Shown: positions 7,255 to 14,980 of the stretch, piece by piece
How positions within the stretch are numbered: position 1 is the stretch's first letter
How the letters are laid out: each line of letters begins with the position of its first letter
DNA from: an uncultured Clostridia bacterium
GTDB lineage: Bacteria; Bacillota; Clostridia; Christensenellales; QALW01
Direction of reading: 5' to 3'
Assembly (NCBI GenBank): GCA_934434555.1
Contig: CAKRZX010000010.1
Location: forward strand, 5,935 to 69,934
Length of the DNA: 64,000 bases
Translations under genes and position numbers: made by a program
Notes under the pieces: generated by a model
Told to the model about the DNA's origin: nothing
Database searches by the model: none
The model's input: the letters and a program-made list of their open reading frames with translations, nothing else

Positions 7255-8667
7255 ATGAAAACATTAGTTATTAACCCGCCAAGCGACAAACAACGGCTCT
7301 TTTTGAGAGCGAATACGAAACATATAGCATTCGGGGGAGCGCGAGGAGGCGGCAAGAGTTGGTCCGTAAGGACGAAAGCAAAACTTCTTGCGTTAAGATA
7401 TGCGGGAATACGGATACTTATAGTCCGCAGAACGTATCCTGAACTCATAAATAACCATATAAACATACTGCGGAACGAACTTCTTGATATCGCAAGGTAT
7501 AACGACAAGGATAAAGTTCTTAAATTTGCCAACGGAAGTACGATAAACTTTGCGTACTGCGCCAAAGACGGAGATTTAGACCGTCTGCAAGGTGTTGAAT
7601 ACGACGTTATATTCCTCGACGAAGCGACGCAGTTGTCCGAATATCAAATGAAAACGATTACTGCCTGCCTGCGCGGTGTAAACGCATTTCCGAAACGAGT
7701 GTATTATACCTGCAACCCGGGCGGACAGGGACATCAGTATATTAAACGGATATTTATTGATAAAAGATACGAGGACGGGGAGAATCCCGACGATTATACA
7801 TTCATACAGTCGCTTGTAACGGACAACAAGATTCTTATGAAGAGCCAACCTGACTACATTAAGCAGTTGGAGGCACTTCCGCCCAAACTCCGGGAAGCGT
7901 GGCTGTACGGTTCCTGGGACGTATATGAGGGGCAGTTCTTTGAAGAGTTCGCCGACAGACCCGACGGATATGATACACATATTTGTACACACGTAATCAA
8001 TCCTTTTGAAATACCTGACGGGTGGCAAATATACCGCTCTTTTGACTGGGGATACAACAAACCTTTCTCCTGCGGGTGGTGGGCGATTGACTTTGACGGT
8101 GTAGCGTATCGGATATTGGAACTGTACGGCTGCACAAAGACACCAAACGAGGGCGTTAAGTGGACACCGGACAAAGTGTTCGGCGAGATTCACCGCATAG
8201 AGAGCGAACACAGGTGGTTAAAGGGAAAGAAAATAATAGGCGTAGCCGACCCTGCCATATGGAACGCCGAAACAGGTGAAAGTTTGGCTGAAAGAGCAAC
8301 GAAGTATCAAGTATATTTCCAAAAAGGAGATCACGAACGTCTCGCGGGGTGGATGCAGGTGCATTACAGGCTTGCTTTTGATGATAACGGATTCGCAATG
8401 ATGTATGTTTTCAGAAATTGCAAGGCATTTATACGAACGATTCCGCTTTTGATGTACGATGAGCATAAACCCGAGGATTTGGACACGGACGGTGAAGACC
8501 ATTGTGCCGATGAAGTCAGATATTTCTGTATGGCACGCCCCATTAAGCCGAGAATGGCTGCGCAGCCGGATAAATATAACGAAACGCCAATGAGTATGTT
8601 TTTGGATATACCCAAAGAAGATATAAAAGCCAAGCCCAAGCGAGGGAGAATGGAGGTAATCAGGTAG
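7255..8667 (+). CDS. Terminase large subunit
   Basis: 470 residues from ATG 7255. ATPase domain: Walker A GGARGGGKSW, Walker B VIFLDEATQL and coupling motif YYTCNPGG. The nuclease domain (RNase H-like) has acidic residues in SFDWGYNKPF, GVADPAIW and DHCADEVRYF. The motor translocates DNA into the procapsid through the portal and cuts concatemers. An upstream extension of the frame (from 7204) overlaps terS and lacks a binding site, so the internal ATG was preferred. The stop overlaps the portal GTG start. Confidence 0.95.
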   Translation: MKTLVINPPSDKQRLFLRANTKHIAFGGARGGGKSWSVRTKAKLLALRYAGIRILIVRRTYPELINNHINILRNELLDIARYNDKDKVLKFANGSTINFAYCAKDGDLDRLQGVEYDVIFLDEATQLSEYQMKTITACLRGVNAFPKRVYYTCNPGGQGHQYIKRIFIDKRYEDGENPDDYTFIQSLVTDNKILMKSQPDYIKQLEALPPKLREAWLYGSWDVYEGQFFEEFADRPDGYDTHICTHVINPFEIPDGWQIYRSFDWGYNKPFSCGWWAIDFDGVAYRILELYGCTKTPNEGVKWTPDKVFGEIHRIESEHRWLKGKKIIGVADPAIWNAETGESLAERATKYQVYFQKGDHERLAGWMQVHYRLAFDDNGFAMMYVFRNCKAFIRTIPLLMYDEHKPEDLDTDGEDHCADEVRYFCMARPIKPRMAAQPDKYNETPMSMFLDIPKEDIKAKPKRGRMEVIR

Positions 8668-10655
8668 TGGCTTTATTTAATAAAAAGCAGAAACAGCCCA
8701 CGAATGATGAACAAATGCAGCGTAGGCAGTCTGCCGAAAGACCCACAGCAGAGGAAGAAGCAAGCAGAATACTTCTGCAACAGCGTCAGCAGACAGCCGC
8801 AAACGGTGCTGTTGACGGATTCAGGGCATTGGAACAGCCTATCGGCAAGGAAGCAATACAAAAGGCTACACAGACCCTCCAAAAGTACAAGGAGGGCAAA
8901 GCAAACCTTGAAAAACGTATAGTAGACAATGAGCAATGGTATAAACTCCGTCATTGGGAGTGCCTGCGGAAGAGCAGTACAAGTGAGGTTGAGCCGAGTT
9001 CAGGTTGGCTGTTCAACTGTATTGCAAACAAGCACGCTGACGCAATGGATAACTTTCCCGCGCCGAATGTGCTGCCGAGAGAAGAAGGGGACAAAGCAGA
9101 GGCGGAAATGCTTACGTCAATTCTGCCTGTTATTCTTGAACAGAATGATTTTGAACGTGTTTACGACGAAGTATGGAATTATAAATTAAAGTCAGGCACG
9201 GGAGTGTACGGCGTGTTTTGGGACACCACTAAACTCAACGGCTTAGGCGATATATCCATACAGAAAGTAGACCTAATCAATCTGTTTTGGGAAAGCGGCA
9301 TAACGGAAATACAGAAGAGCAGAAATCTGTTTCACGTAGAACTCTGCGATAATGATACACTTATCAGCCGTTACCCGCAATTGCAAGGAAAACTCGGTAC
9401 ATCGACGATTCAGATTGCAAAATATGTGTTTGATGATTCGGTTGATACAACCGATAAGTCTGTTGTGGTGGATTGGTATTATAAAAAAAGCAATTCACAG
9501 GGCAAACAAGTGCTCCATTACTGCAAATACGTGAATGATACAGTGCTTTTTGCGACGGAAAATGAACCGCAATATGCTGAACGCGGGCTTTATGACCACG
9601 GAAGATATCCTTTTGAGTTTGACCCTCTGTTCAGAGTAGAGGGAACGCCCGCGGGATTCGGATACATTGATATCGGCAAGTCGGCACAGGAATATATTGA
9701 CCGTGGAAACCAGGCAATAATGCAGAATATGCTTGCCAATGCGCGCCCGCGGCACTTTATAAGAAGCGACGGAGCAGTCAATGAGGAAGAATATGCCGAT
9801 ATGTCAAAGGATTTTATTCACGTAGACGGAAATCTCGGGCAGGATAGCATTCTTCCGGTGCAGGGAAAGCCTCTGAACGATATTTATGTAGCAGTCATCA
9901 ACAATAAGGTTGACGAATTAAAGGAAACAACGGGCAACAGGGACGTTTCTACGGGCGGAACAACGTCCGGTGTAACGGCAGCGTCCGCTATTGCGGCAAT
10001 GCAGGAAGCGGGCAGTAAGATGTCAAGGGATAATAACAAGGCATCTTACAGGGTTTTCAGGCAATTATGTCTGCTTTGTATAGAACTTATACGGCAGTTC
10101 TATGATATGCCGAGATGTTTCCGCATTATGGGACAGAATGGCGCGGCACGGTATGTGCAGTACAGCAATCAGGGCATACAACCGCAAATGCAGGGTAATG
10201 ACTTCGGTAACGATATGGGTATGCGTATTCCGTTGTTTGATATAGAAGTAACTGCGGAAAAACAAAGTCCTTACTCAAAAATGAGCCAAAATGAATTGGC
10301 ATTACAGTTTTTCGGCGCGGGATTCTTTAATCCGCAGATAGCAGACCAAGCACTTGCCTGTCTTGATATGATGGATTTCGACAGGAAAGAATTTATTATG
10401 CAGAAGATATCCCAAAACGGTGGAATGTATCAGCAAATACTTGCAATGCAACAGCAAATGCTCCAACTTGGAGCGATGGTAGATTCTTATCGCGGCGGAA
10501 ATGAAATAACGCAGGGACTTGCTCAACAGTTCGGAATGCAGATTCCGCAAATGGCTGGCGGCGAAGTCGGTGAACAGACCGATGTTTCGGGAGATGAATC
10601 CACAAACACAAAGAAAGCAAGGCAGAGAGTGGCGGATTCCACCTCGCCTACATAA
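8667..10655 (+). CDS. Portal protein (P22-like, podovirus type)
   Basis: 662 residues, GTG start overlapping the terL stop. After a Gln-rich N-terminal extension the portal core appears: PSSGWLFNCIANKHADAMDNFPAPNVLPRE, the wing/clip region with VDLINLFWESGI, and SAQEYIDRGNQAIMQNMLANARPR. The tunnel segment NRDVSTGGTTSGVTAASAIAAMQEAGSKMSRDNNKASYRVFRQLCLLCIELIRQFY follows in overlapping pieces. A long Gln/Met-rich C-terminal tail may form a barrel-like extension as in P22. It forms the dodecameric DNA entry ring. Position directly after terL supports this. Confidence 0.9.
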   Translation: MALFNKKQKQPTNDEQMQRRQSAERPTAEEEASRILLQQRQQTAANGAVDGFRALEQPIGKEAIQKATQTLQKYKEGKANLEKRIVDNEQWYKLRHWECLRKSSTSEVEPSSGWLFNCIANKHADAMDNFPAPNVLPREEGDKAEAEMLTSILPVILEQNDFERVYDEVWNYKLKSGTGVYGVFWDTTKLNGLGDISIQKVDLINLFWESGITEIQKSRNLFHVELCDNDTLISRYPQLQGKLGTSTIQIAKYVFDDSVDTTDKSVVVDWYYKKSNSQGKQVLHYCKYVNDTVLFATENEPQYAERGLYDHGRYPFEFDPLFRVEGTPAGFGYIDIGKSAQEYIDRGNQAIMQNMLANARPRHFIRSDGAVNEEEYADMSKDFIHVDGNLGQDSILPVQGKPLNDIYVAVINNKVDELKETTGNRDVSTGGTTSGVTAASAIAAMQEAGSKMSRDNNKASYRVFRQLCLLCIELIRQFYDMPRCFRIMGQNGAARYVQYSNQGIQPQMQGNDFGNDMGMRIPLFDIEVTAEKQSPYSKMSQNELALQFFGAGFFNPQIADQALACLDMMDFDRKEFIMQKISQNGGMYQQILAMQQQMLQLGAMVDSYRGGNEITQGLAQQFGMQIPQMAGGEVGEQTDVSGDESTNTKKARQRVADSTSPT

Positions 10656-10668
10656 GGAGGAAAAATAA

Positions 10669-11757
10669 ATGAGTAAGCAAGTGACTATACCAAGCAATAT
10701 GAATCCGTGGTGGTGTAACATCAACGGCGCAGTTTATTCCTATACTGCCGGAAGCACGCAGACGGTGCCTGACGAAGTGGCGGCGGTCATTGAAAACTAC
10801 AATAATATGCTGCCGAAACTCGGAAAGAATATACCGGACTGGGGGTTGACAACGCTTATCGATAAGACCTAGACGAAAGATGAAGCGGTAAGTACAGGAG
10901 TAAAGCAAATAAATATTCCAGAGCAAAATCAAAAGAAAATTACTGATTTAAGAATATCCTTTTATACCGATACTCCCGCAAGCGGTGCAGTATATAGCGA
11001 CAGTGCGCTTGAATTGTCGGCGAATGAAAACTGCACATTGGGCAAGGTAGCAAATTTCTATCCCACAAAAGCAAGCAAGAATTTCACGGCAACGGGCTAT
11101 GACACGGTTTCTTTGGACAGTTCTTTGGAATACGATGGCGTTCCCGCAAGTGTCATTGCTATAAAGAAGTTTAAGGACGCAAACGGGGCTTATGACGGGG
11201 GCGTTCCCGCTGACGCACAAGCACCGATAACAGCGGGTTCAACGGTAACTGCGGACTTGGGGTCAGGAACTGAACACCCGATTAACGCTGTAACCACCAA
11301 AACACACACTATCGGCACATACACTGTTAAAACTTACGCATATAGCGCAAGTACATTGTATGACACCGCATTTCTTGAAGTGGTAATTGAGAGTAATTTT
11401 GACGGATTGCCCGTAGGAACGCTATATAACGCAAGTTATAGTGGAAGTACATATTGCTTTTGTGGCTCTTTCGCAACGGGGGAAAGTATTTCGTATAAGA
11501 ATTTAGCCATTGTAAATGTGGCGGTTTCCGACACAAAATATTCAACAGATATCACCACTGGTAAGCAAAACAAAATAACATCGTTTGATGAACCGTTCGT
11601 TGCCCAAAAGACAGGCACTTGCTACATAGGGCAATTTGCAGACGGTATTGTAAAAGCGGTGACATTAAATGTTCCGTCCTCAACGGTGACGGGAACACCC
11701 GCAAAAAAGATATATAAAGGAAGTAGGCTAATAGTGCAAGTGAGGTATGAGGAATAA
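10669..11757 (+). pseudogene. Virion protein gene interrupted by an in-frame amber codon
   Basis: One continuous frame of 362 codons with a single TAG at 10870-10872 (codon 68). The N part (MSKQVTIPSNMNPWWCNINGAV...VPDEVAAVIENYNN) is a recognisable small module found between portal and capsid genes of Firmicutes phages. The frame after TAG is open for 885 bp with normal composition. The downstream part has no usable start: the first candidate is a TTG at 11014 without a ribosome binding site, and open coding sequence precedes it. C-terminal strands (VAQKTGTCYIGQF, KKIYKGSRLIVQVRYEE) suggest a beta-rich head-decoration or fibre-like domain. A CAG-to-TAG mutation, readthrough or assembly error are all possible. 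Confidence 0.7.
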
Positions 11758-11807
11758 TGATACGCAACTACATTATCATAAGCGCAAAGCAATGAGAGAG
11801 TTCTACG

Positions 11808-12155
11808 ATGATGAAAATATCTTTTGAAGATAAAGATAACACGCTTGCGCTTACGGTAAATGGACACGCAGGATATGCCGATACAGGACAGGATATAGTC
11901 TGTGCGGCGGCAACAATTCTTGCGTATACGGTGGCACAGGCGGTCAAAGATATGTACGGACATGGACGGCTTGAAAAAGAGCCGTATATAAGCCTTAAAG
12001 AGGGCAATGCAACGGTAAGGTGTGCACCCAAGGCAGAGACATATGCAGAGGCTCTGCACACCTATTTCGTGGCACAAATCGGATATAATCTGCTGTCGCA
12101 TAACTATCCCGATAATATCAAACTCAAAATGTTTGGTCAGGCTGAAAAGCCTTAA
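11808..12155 (+). CDS. prp: Prp-like cysteine protease for capsid/scaffold maturation
   Basis: 115 residues. Carries the Prp (YsxB) signature NGHAGYADTGQDIVCAAATIL with the presumed catalytic pair His20 and Cys32. Host Prp of Firmicutes trims ribosomal protein L27 after an N-terminal LNLQFFA motif and also processes some phage proteins. Here the gene lies directly upstream of a scaffold (KLNLQLFG at residues 9-16) and capsid (NINLQLFA at 5-12), both carrying the motif. I infer this is the phage's own maturation protease. Start is ATG 11808, with a second ATG at 11811 possible; GAGAGAG lies just upstream. Confidence 0.85.
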   Translation: MMKISFEDKDNTLALTVNGHAGYADTGQDIVCAAATILAYTVAQAVKDMYGHGRLEKEPYISLKEGNATVRCAPKAETYAEALHTYFVAQIGYNLLSHNYPDNIKLKMFGQAEKP

Positions 12156-12204
12156 TATAAACCAAAAAGAATCGTTCACTTTACGAACAGAAAGGATTAT
12201 ACAA

Positions 12205-13137
12205 ATGTTAAACGAAGAAAGATTCCCGAAACTTAATCTGCAACTTTTCGGTGACGGCACCGGTGCAGGAAGCGACACAGGAGCAGAGGGAGCAACACAG
12301 GGCGTAACCGCGGCAGACGCCTTGCCGCAAACCAAAGGCGAGAAAAAGAACCCGTTATCGAATGTTAAATACGGCATTCAGGGGGACAACCCTACCGCCG
12401 GGGAAACAGGAAAGGTCGAGACACCCGACCGAAACGCCGAGTTTGAGAAACTCATCAAGGGCGAATACAAGGACCTTTACGACGCGCGTGTACAGGAAAC
12501 TATACAGAAAAGGTTCAAAGGGACAAAGGAAACTATTGATAAGTACAATGCCCTTGCGCCTACCCTTGAAATGCTTTCACAGAAATACGGTGTGGATACT
12601 TCCGACATCGAAGCATTGAACAAAGCCATACAGGAAGACGATTCGTACTACGAGGAAGAAGCACTTCAAAAAGGTGTCAGTGTCGAGCAACTTAAAAACA
12701 TCAGAAAAATGGAGCGTGAAAACGCCGAATTAAAACGACAGATGCAGGAGCAGTCGGTAAAAGAGAACGCCGACAGGATATATGCTGAGTGGATGAAACA
12801 GTCCGAAGCATTAAAATCCGTATATCCTACGTTTGAACTTGATGTTGAACTTAAAAACCCGAAATTCATCGACCTTATTAAGAACAATGTTGATGTGCGG
12901 ACCGCTTTCGAAGTCATTCACAAAGACGAGATTATCGGCAGTGCTATGCAGTTTGCCGCAAATCAGACAAAGCAGAAGGTCGCAAACAACATCATTGCAA
13001 ACGGAATGAGACCGACCGAAAACGGTGTAAGTTCGCAGTCGCCGGCAGTAGTCAAGAGTGATGTGTCGCAACTCTCAAAAGAAGACCGTGCGGAAATAAT
13101 CCGCAGGGTGCAAAGAGGAGATAAGATACGATTCTAA
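12205..13137 (+). CDS. Scaffolding protein with N-terminal Prp-type cleavage motif
   Basis: 310 residues from ATG 12205 (AAAGGA site upstream); a longer frame from 12022 overlaps the protease gene and is rejected. The N terminus reads FPKLNLQLFGDGTGAGSD, a Prp-type site with predicted cleavage after Gly16. The rest is a soluble, charged, mostly helical protein (QETIQKRFKGTKETIDKYNALAPTLEMLSQKYGVD, then a coiled-coil KNIRKMERENAELKRQMQEQS). It ends in the basic DRAEIIRRVQRGDKIRF, typical of phage scaffolds that bind capsid through a C-terminal basic helix. Location just before the capsid gene agrees. Confidence 0.88.
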   Translation: MLNEERFPKLNLQLFGDGTGAGSDTGAEGATQGVTAADALPQTKGEKKNPLSNVKYGIQGDNPTAGETGKVETPDRNAEFEKLIKGEYKDLYDARVQETIQKRFKGTKETIDKYNALAPTLEMLSQKYGVDTSDIEALNKAIQEDDSYYEEEALQKGVSVEQLKNIRKMERENAELKRQMQEQSVKENADRIYAEWMKQSEALKSVYPTFELDVELKNPKFIDLIKNNVDVRTAFEVIHKDEIIGSAMQFAANQTKQKVANNIIANGMRPTENGVSSQSPAVVKSDVSQLSKEDRAEIIRRVQRGDKIRF

Positions 13138-13214
13138 TCCTAAAACACAAATGATTCGCAATCTAATCTCCCGAAAACACACTATTTTTTTATTAAAAGG
13201 AGATTAAAAAAACT

Positions 13215-14243
13215 ATGAAACTTTACAACATCAACCTTCAACTTTTTGCCAACACGGTACAGACCACTCTTCTTTCGGGCTTATCTCCCGAAATGAAAAC
13301 GTTCTACGATATGACGCTTATCGATGAAGCGTCTGCGCAGTTGGTACACGACCAGTTCGGACAGAAGAGACCGATTCCTGCAAACGGCGGTAAGACAATC
13401 GAATTCCGTAAGTTTGCGTCACTTCCCAAAGCCACCACGGCTCTGACCGAGGGCGTAACACCTGACGGTAAGTCGCTCACCGTAACGAGCATTACGGCAA
13501 CCGTATCACAGTACGGTGACTACATTACGCAGTCAGACGTGCTTGAACTGACATCTCTTGATAACACTATCATTGAGGCTACCAAACTTCTCGGCAAACA
13601 GGCGGGCGCAACGCTTGACACCATTGTCCGCAACGTACTTGTGGCGGGTAACAACGTTACATATTGCCCAAAAATCGGCACGGGCGGTGCGGAAACAGCG
13701 GTAACTTCACGTTCAGGTCTTGACACCACCGCAAAACTTACCGTTAAAACGGTGCAGAAAGTTGTTGCAAAACTGCGTGGGCAGAATGCTCCCACAATCA
13801 ACGGCAAGTATGTTGCCATTATCCACCCTTATGTTGCGTATGACCTTATGCGTGACCCTGAGTGGATAGACGCTCACAAGTATGCTAATCCCACCAATCT
13901 TTACGAGGGCGAAATCGGCGAAATAGCGGGCGTTCGTTTCGTACAGACTACCGAAGCCAAAGTGTGGAACGACAGCACCTGTCCCGCAAACGGCGATTCT
14001 GCGTATCATCCCGTATTCGCTACCCTGTTCCTGGGTGACGGTGCTTACGGCGTAACCGAGATTTCGGGCGGCGGTTTGCAGACCATTGTTAAGCAGAAAG
14101 GCAGTGCAGGTACGGCTGACCCGCTTGACCAGCGTTCAAGCGTAGGTTGGAAAGCCATTAAGACCGCAGAACTTCTTGTTCCGAACTATCTTGTTCGTGT
14201 AGAATCCTGCTCACCTGACTTTGACACCACTGCGGCAAACTAA
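13215..14243 (+). CDS. Major capsid protein, N4-gp56 family
   Basis: 342 residues. HK97-fold capsid of the N4-gp56 family: FYDMTLIDEASAQLVHDQFG, PANGGKTIEFRKFASLPKATTALTEG, QYGDYITQSDVLELTSLD, IHPYVAYDLMRDPEW and a C-terminal GWKAIKTAELLVPNYLVRVES. The first residues MKLYNINLQLFA match the Prp cleavage motif, predicting a mature N terminus at Asn13. Start ATG 13215 is preceded by AAAAGGAGATT in a 77-bp A/T-rich leader. The codon-optimised, GC-richer composition fits high expression. A terminator-like hairpin follows immediately. Confidence 0.93.
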   Translation: MKLYNINLQLFANTVQTTLLSGLSPEMKTFYDMTLIDEASAQLVHDQFGQKRPIPANGGKTIEFRKFASLPKATTALTEGVTPDGKSLTVTSITATVSQYGDYITQSDVLELTSLDNTIIEATKLLGKQAGATLDTIVRNVLVAGNNVTYCPKIGTGGAETAVTSRSGLDTTAKLTVKTVQKVVAKLRGQNAPTINGKYVAIIHPYVAYDLMRDPEWIDAHKYANPTNLYEGEIGEIAGVRFVQTTEAKVWNDSTCPANGDSAYHPVFATLFLGDGAYGVTEISGGGLQTIVKQKGSAGTADPLDQRSSVGWKAIKTAELLVPNYLVRVESCSPDFDTTAAN

Positions 14244-14251
14244 TTGACCAC

Positions 14252-14285
14252 ATCGGGAGGGCTTTCTTCCCTCCCGATATATTTT
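14252..14285 (+). terminator. Hairpin after the capsid gene
   Basis: Perfect 10-bp stem ATCGGGAGGG/CCCTCCCGAT (14252-14261 with 14269-14278), 7-nt loop, followed by ATATTTTA. It is likely a partial terminator or RNA-stabilising hairpin that keeps capsid transcripts more abundant than the downstream genes. Confidence 0.6.
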
Positions 14286-14300
14286 ACGGAGGTAATAATT

Positions 14301-14534
14301 ATGGCAGAAGTAAAAGAACACAAAGAAGTGAAAGAAGCAAAAGAAAAAACAGTAAAGATAAAACTTCCCCGAATGAAAGACGAGCCTGATATGTTTGTCA
14401 GCGTTAATGAGCGCACGTGGCTCATTAAACGTGGCGTGGAAGTAAAAGTACCCGAATGCGTTGCCGAAGTCATACGAAACGGCGAAGCAATGCAGGAAGA
14501 AGCATATAACTTTGACGAAAGCGTCAAAAACTGA
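14301..14534 (+). CDS. Small head-tail region protein
   Basis: 77 residues from ATG 14301 (ACGGAGG upstream). A lysine/glutamate-rich N-terminal stretch is followed by a compact domain KIKLPRMKDEPDMFVSVNERTWLIKRGVEVKVPECVAEVIRNGE. This module (VSVNxRTWLIKRGxxVxVPxxVAEVI) is widespread directly downstream of Firmicutes phage capsid genes, with no assigned role. It lies between two hairpins, so it may be transcribed at an intermediate level. Possible head decoration or connector accessory. Confidence 0.75.
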   Translation: MAEVKEHKEVKEAKEKTVKIKLPRMKDEPDMFVSVNERTWLIKRGVEVKVPECVAEVIRNGEAMQEEAYNFDESVKN

Positions 14535-14551
14535 ACATATCGTCTGATATC

Positions 14552-14579
14552 AAGGGGGACATTTCGTCTCCCTTTCTTT
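14552..14579 (+). terminator. Second hairpin in the head gene operon
   Basis: 9-bp stem AAGGGGGAC/GTCTCCCTT (14552-14560 with 14566-14574, one G-T pair), 5-nt loop, followed by TCTTTG. Weak T tract, so attenuation rather than full termination is likely. Confidence 0.5.
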
Positions 14580-14596
14580 GAATAGGGGGAATAACA

Positions 14597-14968
14597 GTGA
14601 CAATAAGTGAAGCAATTGCACGTACTGACGCATTGAAGCCTAACGATTATACCCAAAACGAAAAGATTCAGTGGCTGTCACGTGCGGATTGGCAGATAAA
14701 AAACGAAATAATAGACACGCACGAGGGAGCGGAGAATGTGACCTTTAACGGATACACGGGTACTACTCCCACCGACACGGAACTTCTTGCGGGCGAACCG
14801 TATGATGAACTGTATATTGCGTGGCTTATGGCGCAGATTGATTATTTTAATTCGGAATACGCAAAGTACAATCAGAACATAACGAAGTTCAACGATACGT
14901 ATTATGCGTTTTCAAAAGATTACAACAGGACACATATGCCCAAGGGAACGAAGATAAAGTATTTTTAG
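14597..14968 (+). CDS. Head-tail connector (adaptor) protein
   Basis: 123 residues, GTG start with AGGGGGA upstream. Predominantly helical: TISEAIARTDALKPNDYTQNEKIQWLSRADWQIKNEIID, then YDELYIAWLMAQIDYFNSEYAKYNQNITKFNDTYYAFSKDY. This is the pattern of gp6/gp4-type connector proteins that dock onto the portal ring. A similar gene occupies the same relative place in the second phage cassette (44792-45322). Position between capsid and tail hub supports the call. Confidence 0.75.
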   Translation: MTISEAIARTDALKPNDYTQNEKIQWLSRADWQIKNEIIDTHEGAENVTFNGYTGTTPTDTELLAGEPYDELYIAWLMAQIDYFNSEYAKYNQNITKFNDTYYAFSKDYNRTHMPKGTKIKYF

Positions 14969-14980
14969 GGAGGCGGCAAG

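Noticed and set aside
10870..10872. Genome-wide TAG recoding in the phage
   Set aside because: Several phage genes (ssb, terS, terL, the connector at 14597) end with TAG at the expected place, so TAG acts as a stop.
12022..12204. Longer N terminus for the scaffold protein
   Set aside because: It overlaps the protease gene and removes the Prp motif from the N terminus; ATG 12205 has a good ribosome site.
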